From contig KN817696.1 in the NCBI GenBank assembly GCA_000827495.1, forward strand, positions 2,016-15,109: a DNA stretch of 13,094 nucleotides, in the 5' to 3' direction. The notes beneath the pieces were generated by a model. That model saw nothing but the letters and a program-made list of their open reading frames with translations. It was not told where the DNA came from and made no database searches. This DNA comes from Hypholoma sublateritium FD-334 SS-4. Taxonomy: Eukaryota > Basidiomycota > Agaricomycetes > Agaricales > Strophariaceae. Of this stretch, positions 1-8,945 are shown piece after piece. Each line of letters opens with the position of its first letter. Within the stretch, counting starts at the first letter, position 1. The position numbers and the translations under genes were made by a program.

Positions 1-3
1 GCC

Positions 4-290
4 AGCTGAATTTCACTAATCTATATGCCTTGCTACATTGAAAATATTGCCATGGCTTTCGCTATCACCAGCTGAATTTTACTAGTCTACATCATGCCTT
101 GTTACCAATTTGTTATGCCCAGAGTCTCGCCGTGGCTTTGGGCATCACCACCTAAATTTCATTAGTCTATATGCTTTGCTATATCTGAAAATCTTGCCGC
201 AGCTTTCGCCATCGCCACCTGAATTATGGTAGTCTACCCTTATGTCCAAAATATTGCTGTGACCTTGGGCATTACCGTCTGAATGTTTGA
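4..290. repeat. degenerate tandem repeat, four units plus a partial fifth
   Basis: Four successive units run at about 4-69, 70-149, 150-216 and 217-276, with the start of a fifth at 277-290. Each begins with a variant of AGCTGAATTT or ACCTGAATT, passes through TAGTCTA and a TTGC/CTCGC-GTGGCTTT core, and ends with ATCACC, ATCGCC or ATTACC. Unit length varies from 60 to 80 bp because of internal indels, so this is an old, diverged minisatellite-like array. The array may continue left of the window. I see no convincing reading frame through it. Confidence 0.75.
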
Positions 291-400
291 GTATCGGTCT
301 CATATTGTCAGAAATTCATTTCATTATTCAGACCATGATGATTGGCTTGATAAGCAAACAATAGTATATAATAATTATAGATCGATGATGCTTATACTAC
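291..400. other. AT-rich intergenic stretch, 3' flank of the DUF6698-like gene
   Basis: This short AT-rich stretch lies between the tandem repeat and the stop codon of the minus-strand gene that ends at 401. It would hold that gene's 3' untranslated region and polyadenylation signals. No specific signal could be assigned. Confidence 0.4.
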
Positions 401-1948
401 CTAAGTCGAATTATTAATGCGAGCACGTTTTAATGCTCGCTGTTTTTTAATTAATACATATTCATCTTCTACTGCTGCCAAATTGAGATCACTATTCACA
501 GCAGGATCCCTGGCTCCAAAAACATGGCTGGAGGAAATTAAAACGTGAGATCAGCAATAGCGGTATCAAGTGCGAAAAAACTTACTGGTTATAGAGATCG
601 ATAATCTGGGAGGTCTCATTATCATCCTCGTCGAGTAGTTCTACTATATGATGGTAAAAGTCCTGATAACTAAAAGTACCATCTTTGACAACCCAAGAGG
701 GCGTTGAGCTGAGCGCAAACCTAACCTGAAAGCAGAAATTAGCTACACACTGTTTTTGATGAGAGAAAAACTTACTTGAGTAGCGACATAAGCAATGAGA
801 TTTGGCGTCAGTACAGTTATGCCGCAGATTGCCGCATTTCCCTGCTTGCCACGATGGGATCCAGGCCCTTCTAACGCTGATGTCGGGCCTTGAAAGATAT
901 GTTTGGCAGCCTGTATACAGACAGTTATCAACTGGGCTCACATAAAGACTGGTAAAGAGATAGGGACCCTCAACATGACATGTCCACGGAAAATATTATT
1001 TGCTATATCATCAGGATCGTGAATGTGATCATGAGGGAACAGGAATCTTGGGAGCATTGTAGCTGAAATAGGGAGTCGTCCAGCTCGTATAGATGCATAT
1101 GTTCTATTGAAGAATTTCAGGTCACTACATCAACAAGAAGCGAGGAAAAAGCTTACTCAGGAACATCCGTGTATTTGACAGGACAGAGCAGCGATGCTGT
1201 TGCCGAATGATAAAATCCACGATCATTCCTCAACTTGTTTCATTGCAGAATTGGAGGTGAGAGCGATTGGGTTGTATCAAACAGGATATAGGAGGGAATC
1301 GAGATTTTGAGGCTATTGCTATCGTCGGACCGAGCTGTTGAAGCCCCATCCTGAATCTAATACAAGTCATAGTATTTAGTAAACTATAGCAGCTTGACAG
1401 ATAACAGAAATATACGAACATGTTGACAGGTAGTTTTTCGTAGGCCACGAAGGCCAGCAAGTGCAAGCATTCGGGCACAGAAATCTGGAATCGTTGCACA
1501 CAGTAGTGTCCAGCCATAAAGGAACCGCTTATCCCTGTATATTGGATATATTAATATGATATGAACAAGGACCAAGAAACAGTTTACTGGGGTTGAAGCT
1601 CCTGCTGTCCTTCCAAATTCTCATCGGTTTCTTCAGTTGTCTCGTGTTTGAGTCCAAAATTGACAATTGAGTCGATTTTCAAGAAAGGATCCCCTTGTCG
1701 GCCATACATACGACCTAAGGTCTGGAAATCCTTTTCAGGTAGGGAATCAGATTCTTCATGGGTGCGCTTATTACTGTAAAAAGACAGATCAACATTGGGA
1801 GGGCAGTGACGAGTAAAACAGGCAACCTGCTCTTATCCTTTAAAAGCGATTCAACATAGACCTTCACAACAGATGCAAGGGCATTGTTTATCTCTGGCTG
1901 AACAGTTTCCTGGCCGGCAGATGAAGTGGATTGAAGTTCTTGGGACAT
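401..1948 (-). pseudogene. DUF6698-like fungal protein, eight exons, one in-frame TGA
   Basis: Hand splicing gives exons 1827-1948, 1588-1773, 1420-1534, 1157-1356, 968-1103, 776-910, 586-725 and 401-527 (1161 nt, 386 codons plus stop). Introns are 50-63 nt, GT...AG, and every phase agrees. Landmarks resemble what I remember of the basidiomycete DUF6698 family: TARSDD, GFYHSATASLLCPVKY, LPRFLFPHDHIHDPDD, AAKHIFQGPTSA, LTPNLIAYVATQVRFALSS, and an acidic tail leading to YNHHVFG and a basic C terminus. The function of the family is unknown to me. Codon 180 (1242-1240) is TGA, inside a stretch that otherwise reads as conserved family sequence; a CGA-to-TGA change would explain it. A 54-nt GT...AG segment (donor GTTTGA) could remove the TGA in frame, so the gene might still be functional. 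The donor of the intron at 911-967 (GTCCCT) is weak. The ATG at 1948 is the first of the open frame. Confidence 0.75.
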
Positions 1949-2216
1949 GAATTCTGAGGTAGAATTTCAGAAGCGGGTTTTTTTTATAATGGGAAAACCG
2001 AGTCATAATTAGCACCGTGGCGGTGTCAACATTTGACTCCACTTGTACGTACACTCTATAATAATCACACACTATTTGAGTCGGGGCCGCTGAGAGGTGC
2101 GCGAAAAAAATGAACTAAACAATCCTTATGAAAGTACGAATGAGTTTTAGGCAAAAGTCATGCTTCCAAAAGTTACAAAGGAGAGGAATGTGGAGTGGAA
2201 AGTTACTCTCCAGGTT
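1949..2216. promoter_or_regulatory. upstream region of the DUF6698-like gene
   Basis: This 268-bp stretch lies between the ATG at 1948 (minus) and the first plus-strand coding-like sequence near 2217, so it must hold the promoter of the minus-strand gene. A T-run lies at about 1979-1986, just upstream of the start. No defined TATA box or binding site could be called. Short open frames here look like chance. Confidence 0.4.
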
Positions 2217-2790
2217 AGAGTTACAGAGAAAGGCGATGGGATGACATCCTCAGCAAAGTCCACCAATTAATCCCCAAGATATCCGGTCGACCCAATTCCG
2301 GATATGCCCTCAGTACTTGTTGAGTACATTGTGTCCACACCACATCCTCAAACTACTTCCTTGGTACAATCAGGAAAATTGGTAATACTGAGCGCTAGGC
2401 TCAAGAACGTGGCAAGTTATTGGCTGTATTTGTCAAGCCGCCCATCCAGAAGCCATATCCCGAGAAACACTGATCAAGCTCATGTCTAATGTCCCATTCG
2501 TCAGCATTAATATGCACTGGCATGAGCAGCAAGAAGTAGTACACACGGAAGAACGCGGCGGCTCAGGCTACCAATTCTTTGTCTCGTTGATTGCTAAGGG
2601 CTTGTGCACAAATGCGGAACAATTGACATCTAACTGGTTTGAAGTGGAAGGCCTCCTGAGAGTAAAAGAATTCCTGGCACTGGTCGACACATCTCTGGGG
2701 ATCCTGTCTTCACTGTAAGCCAGATTGGAGTCCTATATGAAATTCTGAGAGGGCTTTCAGGTACAGTATGAATATTGTGCCGATCCCAAG
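2217..2790 (+). pseudogene. coding-like remnant, unrecognised, broken frame
   Basis: Several plus-strand segments read like real protein but in different frames. They are RRWDDILSKVHQLIPK near 2235-2285, then ICQAAHPEAISRETLIKLM, MHWHEQQEVVHTEERGGSG and WFEVEGLLRVKEFLALVDTS up to about 2694. A shifted frame, GDPVFTVSQIGVLYEILRG, then runs to about 2760. A GT...AG intron from about 2310 (gtactt) to the cag before GAAAATTGG is possible. At least one frameshift near 2695 and another near 2405 are needed to join the pieces. All three plus frames are open for a while around 2405-2470, so the frame choice there is uncertain. I do not recognise the family. Confidence 0.35.
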
Positions 2791-2938
2791 ATGCGAACGT
2801 CCGCTTCATATCCAAATCAATCCCATCGAATTTTTTAGCCACGTCATCCGGCTGTAATAAGAGGCTGGTCAATGCAGTGGTAATTGACAGTTTTGGATAT
2901 TCAGGCGACTTGGAGATGCTCTGAAGGTCATCTGCCAT
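2762..2938 (-). other. possible first exon of a minus-strand gene
   Basis: From an ATG at 2938 the minus strand gives a protein-like stretch containing MADDLQSISKSPEYPK, TALTSLLLQPDDVAKKFDG and DMKRTFASWDRHNIHT, up to a possible donor (ACT|gtacct) near 2764. No convincing second exon follows, because downstream frames on this strand are antisense to the better plus-strand reading. It may be a fragment of a decayed gene. Family not recognised. Confidence 0.25.
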
Positions 2939-3201
2939 GGGTTACTGATCAAGGTGGACACCAGATAAGAGTCAAAAAGAAGTTGAATCGTCAAGCAGTA
3001 TAGCCAGACCAGCAGCCGAGGAGAGCAAATGTCGCTCATTGGCAAAAAATGCTAGATCTTCGGGTATCTATGTTCTACAATCGTATGAGCAACTTTCCAG
3101 GTTACTGAAGAATACGAGGCATCTTTGACCATTACACAAGATATTGAATATCTGCTATTCAGTTCAGTATGGATGGTATGAAGATGTTCCGTCTCAGACT
3201 G
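2939..3201. other. no gene seen
   Basis: This stretch lies between the possible exon ending at 2938 and the stop codon at 3202. Frames on both strands are short and interrupted. It probably contains the 3' flank of the minus-strand gene that ends at 3202. Confidence 0.4.
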
Positions 3202-5802
3202 TCATGTTGTGGTTTGAATTCCATTTATATCGCGAGTCATCCCTGAAATGCATTGAAGTTTGGTAAAGATAAGACAATTGGATGTCGATTCCAGTAGCGC
3301 ATTCAGTATGTTGAGTTCCACTTGATTAGTTGTCCAAGAAACATGGGAGATGTAGTCGATTGACCCCTCGTAATGAGATTCCGTTCGAAAAGGGAGGAGG
3401 AATATTGTCTGGGGAAAATATAATATTAATCAAAAAAAAACTTGAATCTGTAAAACGTACCCCATCATATAGCTCATTTTTCGTTATGTCAACACCGAAC
3501 ACTCCATTATACAGGTATGAGGTGATGTGAATAACACCTATACAAGAAACAAGTAGGAAAGATAGTGTAACAGTGAATGTTAAACATACTTCTTGACTGG
3601 ATCCGGCAGTACCAAATATGCAACTTGATCACGATATGGCAAGTGCCATTTTGATGGGTCCAGGGACAACACACAATGGCCAACTGAAAAGGCGTCAATG
3701 AGTGTCTGGACCACAAAGCAGGGAACACCCACTTCCGTAAAATGAAACATTGTGAGCGCACCGAGGCCGAATTGCGCAATTACTTCTCGCCTTCTTCCTT
3801 TCCCACTGACACTAGTCCGCATATGATATGGGTAATTTGAAGCCTTCGAAGATGGCCAGCACTTCATCATAAAGATGGCGTGACGAGGTGCGCGGTATCT
3901 CAATATTCTGCTAATCCACAAAACACGAAGACCCTGAGAAGTTGGAAGCCACCTTTGTTCTGCGGAGATAATGGGTTTGGCGTAGTCGAGGTAGGTTTGG
4001 GATATAAGGACCAAGTCTCTAGAAAGGCTTAACGAGGATGAAGAGATCGGGTTTGATGCAATAGATTCGATCCTATCTTGCACAATGCCAATAGTCATGG
4101 CGTGTTGCATGAGGGCCTGGACGATGGCTTGATCAGAGGGGTTCGTCTTGTGCACAATCCTTCTCGGGATCAAGGTATGCAAAGAAGCTATTGGTGAAAA
4201 AGTGTCGATGGCATCCTTTGGTTGTCTCCAAGAACCATCTACTTCTTTGAGCACGTTGAAGATGAAAGGTGGAACTTGTTGGCGATGGTTTTCCATGTAT
4301 GACAGTGTCGTTGAGTGGATGTGATCAGGCTGATCGTGGAGGTTTTTGACTGTAAAAATTAACAATTCTTGGTCAGAAAGGACTTTGGCAGTTGGCGATT
4401 TGATGATGCTCATCGCCAGCGAATTCTGTACTAGAAATTGAACAGAACTGGTGCCGGAGATGGTGGGCAGAAATGAGGGAGCCCCGATTGCCTTAATCTT
4501 GTTGCCACCGGGAAGACTCCTGCAAGTCGACTGTAGCTCGCGACGACAGCGGGAACTCGGCAATGGTTCGAGGACAGAATTCCTGGAGCAGGAGGCAGAG
4601 ATGCTGTTCGAAAGGTGCATCAAGATCGCCGTGGACGCATCCCTAGAAAGAGTAAGAGAGGGTCCAAAGTCGCTGGAAGGGAATCTAAGATGGCGTGAAT
4701 ATCGGTAATGCTCTTCAATAATCCATATGCTAAAAGAATGGACTGAAGTCGGGTGACTTGTCGTTGAGGAAGGATATGCCTAAGGAGGATAGATGCTGCA
4801 CTGACGTAGGATGGGCACCTCGCGGACCGAATATTGGAGATTCAGCTTTGCGCAAGCCACGAGACGACAGACTGAGATAGAGATCTTGAACCTTCAAGTA
4901 CAATTCATCTTTGAGAGCGAATGTTTCCTGCCATACCCAGAATGCAGAGAGCTATTTGAGCGTGAGTGGGTCGATTGTGCCTAAAGAAATGTCAAGTCCT
5001 AGTCAGTTCGTATATGGTATCAAAGGAGTAAGACATACATGCACATCTCTAGGACGTGCTGGCCCTTTGTCCAGAACTCGCGCGACTTTGTATAGTGCTT
5101 CAAAGCAGTGCCCAAGTCGCCCGTTGTAGAAGTCTCCTACTGGCAAATAGCGGTGCACCATCTACCACCCACCCAGTCTGATCAGCACCTATTCTCAGAC
5201 AAAATCAGTCAGCACTTACCTAGATGCTCTCCTTCATCAGATTATTGTTGTGCGTCTTCAGCTCAACGTCAAGCTTCATGCGGTCTGCTTGCTTCCTCTG
5301 CACTTGAGATCGAGCACTGCAATGTCCATCGCGTTCTACAGTGGCACGCCCTCCGGGGTGCTCAGATTCTTGTAGCAGATTCGGTAACGATAACAGCGCG
5401 GGGTCATGCAGCTGATGGATGTGCTGCACAGAGCCGGGATGCCTCAGCCACTATTACCGGCGCGATCGCCAGGGCATGGATGAGCCGGTCGAGGGCGGTG
5501 CATCCTGCATGATAAGTCAGCTGGCTGGGGGCGGGGTGGAGAAAGGTGGTGTGGTTGTCTTTACCTGATTAGTTGGAGATGTGGCTCTTGAGATCGAATG
5601 GGCGTGCACCTGCGTTTTGCAGGCATTGAGGCCTTGTGGGGTTGCTTAGCCCTTGCTGGGACTCTTCTATGTGATTTACGTCCATGATGGAACTGTGCAC
5701 TGTAGTTTCGAGAACAATACGTGCAAGATCTGGAACATGGTGGTGGTGAGCACTGAGAGGTTGAACAATGCTGCCGCAACGCACTACACCAACAAATGAC
5801 AT
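3202..5802 (-). pseudogene. large multi-exon fungal gene of unknown family, decayed
   Basis: Minus-strand coding blocks are separated by short GT...AG introns. The first block starts at ATG 5802 and ends near 5564 (intron to the cag before TGCACCGCCCTCGAC). A block ends at 5220, and the intron 5162-5219 leads to an exon from 5161 with YNGRLGHCFEALYKVARVLD. A block from 4980 carries LSAFWVWQETFALKDELYLK. A 347-codon open frame covers 3580-4623. The last exons are 3461-3537 and 3202-3408, joined through the 52-nt intron 3409-3460. Disabling changes include TAA at 5571-5569, TAG at 5222-5220, TAG at 4954-4952, frameshifts near 5410, 4820 and 4640, and a phase mismatch across the intron 3538-3589. 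Within the long frame, a better reading (NIEIPRTSSRHLYDEVLAIF and following) sits in another frame at 3814-3906. No catalytic motif or known domain was recognised. Confidence 0.55.
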
Positions 5803-5920
5803 TACCTAATTTGGATATCATTTGGTGTCAAAGGCAACTACCATCCGACAAACAGTACATATAGCAAAAGAAATCGTAAAACAAACGTAGAGAGTAGAAA
5901 TAACCAAACCACGCAAAAAC
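5803..5920. other. short spacer between two decayed minus-strand genes
   Basis: This is the roughly 120-bp AT-rich gap between the ATG at 5802 of the downstream pseudogene and the TAG at 5923-5921 of the upstream one. It would have served as the 3' flank of one gene and the promoter of the other. No specific signals were recognised. Confidence 0.35.
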
Positions 5921-6733
5921 CTAATCGCGATCAAAGTTCTTCGGAATCCGCACATGTTTTTCGTACTCACAAATGCTACATCTCCATTTAGTAGGCAAAA
6001 CTAGAAAAATAAGCGGAATATCAACAGAATGAATAAGAAACATACATAACAGGAACTCTAGGCTCAATAAAAGCTCGCTTCTGGAGACTTTGGAGACAGT
6101 CACGGAAGAAATTGCCTTCAGGCTATGAGACAGGTCACAGATATCAGACTCAACAAGACAATTTCAAAGGAAATGTCCACCTTGCTGATCTGCACAATGT
6201 CATTGCCCTAGGGCACCTTGTGCTTCCCAAGATTCTGCCCCACAAGATCCGCTCTGTTTTTGCTGCAAGTGCCCGTTTCTATTGAAGCAAAGCTGTCAAT
6301 ATCATCCCTCAGCTGCTGAAATGCACAAGCCGCTTTCAGCGCAGCCTTGTACTTCTGCAACGCGGTCTTTTTTGATACCGGACTGCAAGCAGACGCCTCA
6401 TTCCTCTGCCTTGTCGACATCTTCCTCAAGCTCCTGCATGGTTACGCCCCGCGCCAAGGAGATGTTGCACACGCCCTCGGCGACCTTGGCCAGCTCCATC
6501 TTCTGCTTCGTCGACACGAGCTTTGCGGCCTGCTCCAAGTGTTTCTATTTGATGGCCGCAGCCTTCTCCAGCAACTCTTGGTGTACATCGGCGTGAGGGG
6601 CTGTACGACGTGCCCTGGTGTGGCTCGGTGATCGCTGAGCAGCGCCTGCAAACCACGAACTAGTGCCTATGGCTGAATAGTGAGAGCGCCGCGCTTTCGC
6701 CTTCTTTTTCTGCATGGTCAGACGTTCAAACAT
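5921..6733 (-). pseudogene. decayed coiled-coil-like protein gene with C-terminal CxxC knuckle
   Basis: The minus-strand reading starts with a basic segment (MQKKKAKARRSHYSAIG) and continues into Ala/Lys/Glu-rich, probably helical sequence (HQELLEKAAAIK, HLEQAAKLVSTKQKMELAKV, TMQELEEDVDKAEE). After a frame change come KYKAALKAACAFQQLRDDID and GNDIVQISK. A 58-nt intron (6123-6180) then leads to EGNFFRDCLQSLQKRAF (exon 6046-6122). A 45-nt intron (6001-6045) leads to the last exon, 5921-6000, with PTKWRCSICEYEKHVRIPK. Breaks: TAG at 6547-6545, a frameshift at the TGA 6400-6398, TAG at 6210-6208, and a one-base phase mismatch at the last intron next to a TTTT run. The C-terminal CSIC could be half of a zinc-binding site. 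I do not recognise the family. Plus-strand frames here are antisense shadows. Confidence 0.55.
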
Positions 6734-6792
6734 ACTTCATTGAGATAGAGCTTGCACGTAATTTTACAGCACTTTGGAGACCGCAGGAATGT

Positions 6793-6990
6793 CTAAGACA
6801 CGTACAATCAGCCATCCGCTCCAATATCGCGGACATGCACAACTAGAGCGCACCTAGTCGCTCTGATCGTATCTTTCCCCTCGACTTCAAGCTCATCTGC
6901 TTTGTTTTTCTGCACCACTTTAACCCCCAGCCACCCACTCAATTTACAGCACCGCTACACCCATTGTGTATGGCAGCACCCTTGGCGTGG
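6793..6990 (-). other. possible upstream exon of the coiled-coil-like gene
   Basis: On the minus strand, a protein-like stretch (RCCKLSGWLGVKVVQKNKAD followed by ELEVEGKDTIRAT) reads down to about 6854. A 61-nt GT...AG segment (6793-6853) follows, and the same frame continues a little beyond it. Upstream, the frame is interrupted by a TAG near 6960. This may be a 5' exon of the decayed gene that ends at 5921, or a remnant of something else. The evidence is codon sense and splice geometry only. Confidence 0.25.
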
Positions 6991-7384
6991 CATAGGTCGC
7001 AATGTCTGCCGACGCGATGAACTATTTTATTTCAGCTGAATTTCCGGCATAAAATTGACATTGTCGTACGAACCTAGTCCCCAAATTCTTTCACCGGGGA
7101 GATCTTCGGTACCCATGGTCGTCTTTACGTAGTTTCCCGGGCAGAGCTGCGAAAGCACTGTCCTGATTGGGGTTGGTTTAGATGCTGTCCTGCTCGACCA
7201 GCTTCCTCTTCGATGCGGCGGAAGAAGCTAACAACGGGCATCATGCAGGTGTCTGCAAGGTGTCGGTAAACATTTGAACCCGTGGACGGTGGATCGTGAG
7301 GTGTGTTGCCAGTGTTTGATCAACATTTGTAACACATGAGATAAATGATATGGCAGGTATCAAAGGACAAATCGTATCTTGAAG
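6991..7384. other. no confident gene
   Basis: Open frames here are short on both strands. Part of it (about 7300-7384) still aligns loosely, through a shared TCCTTTGATACC, with intron sequence of the pseudogene at 5.0 kb. It is therefore probably the degraded continuation of the minus-strand relative that begins further right. Nothing else could be assigned. Confidence 0.35.
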
Positions 7385-8059
7385 AAGGATGCCCATTTCT
7401 AGGACATCCTGGTTTGTCATCGTGAAGAATTTGCGCGAGTTTGTACAATATTTCAAGATGGTGCCAGAATTGTCGATGAAACGGTAAGTAGAAATCGCAT
7501 GAGTCGTGGTACACCATCTACTGTGCAGATTGATCAGTGCATCTATGCCAGCACAGAACGTACCTGGATGCCTTCCCTGATCATATTGTTGTCATGGATG
7601 GACCAGATCCGTGCAGCGGAGCGCGATGGGGAAGTAGTTATGTTTGGGATGTGGAGGACAACCCATGCCACACACGTAGTATGTACAAGTACTGGCGATT
7701 TTAGTGAATATCGCAGCATCTGACAAGTTCGAATCTGTGCTTTGGCCAAGTGAGATAGGGAGCGAAAATGGAGTGTGATATGTGCCATCGCGACCACACT
7801 GCCAGTGAGGCAGGAGGACACTATACGCAAATATGCCAGTCGTCTTCGCATGTCATCGCGGCTAGTATCTTGCTTATCAGACGTGGCAGCAGAACCAACG
7901 GCATCGAGAGACACGTACCTGCTTGTACAGATGCGGCTGGTGGGCACCCAGTGATGCCTTACATGTAGGCTGCCACAGGCGCGCAAACACGGCAGCAACG
8001 TTGCCGTACGTGTCTCGGATGGACGGCGGCGTCGTGAGTGGGCAGGGAGATTGACGCAT
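7385..8059 (-). pseudogene. diverged, decayed relative of the gene at 3202-5802
   Basis: The exon from 7517 down (YHDSCDFYLPF, then FWHHLEILYKLAQILHDDKP and CPRNGH) aligns with the exon from 5161 down (VGDFYNG, GHCFEALYKVARVLDKGPAR, PRDVH). Both are preceded by an intron at the same place (7518-7563 here, 5162-5219 there), and both upstream exons end in a similar peptide (HDNNMIREGIQ against HNNNLMKESI plus a stop). The frame from the upstream exon does not continue into the downstream exon without a shift. The next donor, GTATGT at 5.0 kb, is replaced here by CCTTCTT. Further upstream, an exon-like stretch down to 7919 (ARLWQPTCKASLGAHQ) ends at a good GTACGT donor, but its relation to the other copy is unclear. 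This is best read as a non-functional paralogue fragment. Family not recognised. Confidence 0.45.
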
Positions 8060-8945
8060 GGTCGTGGCAGGACAGAGGGGATGTAGCGGCGTTCAAACTG
8101 TGTGGGGTGTTTACTGTCTCATTCAAGTTGAGTAATAAAGACGGTAGTAGCAACGATGGGTGTCAAAACACGTACGCCGGTGTATTAAGAAGTATAGTTG
8201 TAGTGATGGGCCAAGTAGTGGTCCTGGGCGCGCGAACGCGGTAGAAATGTCACCTAGGTAGGGAGACACATTCTCCAGAATCTCTCGGGTGTGCAGAATC
8301 GGTGGAGGCGTCATTCGATGGGGAGACAGATCCCATGAACTGCTTCAGAGGAGCAGATGCAGAAGCGGCTTTGGTGGGGGTCAGGCGCCGGGGTTGTTGG
8401 ATGGGGAGGTATCTGTGGCGTCGATAGGGCCGGGTGGGTGACGTGGACCATCTGAGGCACGCAGATGCAGCAGCAGATGTATTCCGTGGGCAGCAGCAAT
8501 GTATTATTCGATCACCGCCAAGTCCTGCATTGTGCAGTGTGCACATATCGTCGCTGTGCCACGCTGGTGTGAGCAAGCGGAGCCTGCGCATGTATGTACA
8601 GGCCATCCATTGTGAACCTGTATGTGGGTTTCATCGCTTGGTAGGTAGTGCGACTCCAAGTCATCCGAGAAATGGATCGAGCCACCGTACGGTGGGGCAC
8701 AGAGGTCGCGTATGTCCACCTCAGATTATCTGTTGATCTGGGCAGCAGCGATACGGTATACCGTCCAACAAAAGGGGAGCAGCTGCTTAAAAGATGGATA
8801 GATTAGGCTGCAGCCAATATAACATGGATTGGTGAGATAAGTAGTATCCATAGACTGTTCAACATTGACCAAAGATGTCTCAAAGGGAGTAGAGTATGCA
8901 CTTAGTAAGTATATGAGTGATAGTAGAAAGAGTCAGATATAAGGA
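8060..8945. other. GC-rich stretch with no convincing gene
   Basis: Short open frames occur on both strands, but none has convincing protein character plus splice support. One minus-strand stretch near 8240-8314 (PPPILHTREILENVSPYLG) looks somewhat protein-like and may be a remnant exon of the decayed gene to its left. The base composition of 8341-8400 (38 of 60 G or C) contrasts with the AT-rich gene to the right. From 8760 to 8945 the sequence becomes AT-rich and should contain the 3' flank of the dioxygenase gene that ends at 8946. Confidence 0.4.

Noticed and set aside
1..290. CRISPR array
   Set aside because: Units are diverged and of unequal length with no constant repeat/spacer alternation, and the genome is eukaryotic.
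4451..4708. 85-codon plus-strand open frame
   Set aside because: It is antisense to the minus-strand block that holds the long open frame and its upstream exon; no splice partners or protein character were seen.
6282..6631. Two overlapping plus-strand open frames of about 100 codons
   Set aside because: They are Ser/Cys-rich mirror frames of the Ala/Glu-rich minus-strand coding remnant in the same DNA.
7241..8736. Numerous 60-150 codon open frames on both strands
   Set aside because: GC-rich DNA lowers stop frequency; most frames overlap, lack splice support and do not read like protein. Only the part matching the 5.2-kb gene was kept.
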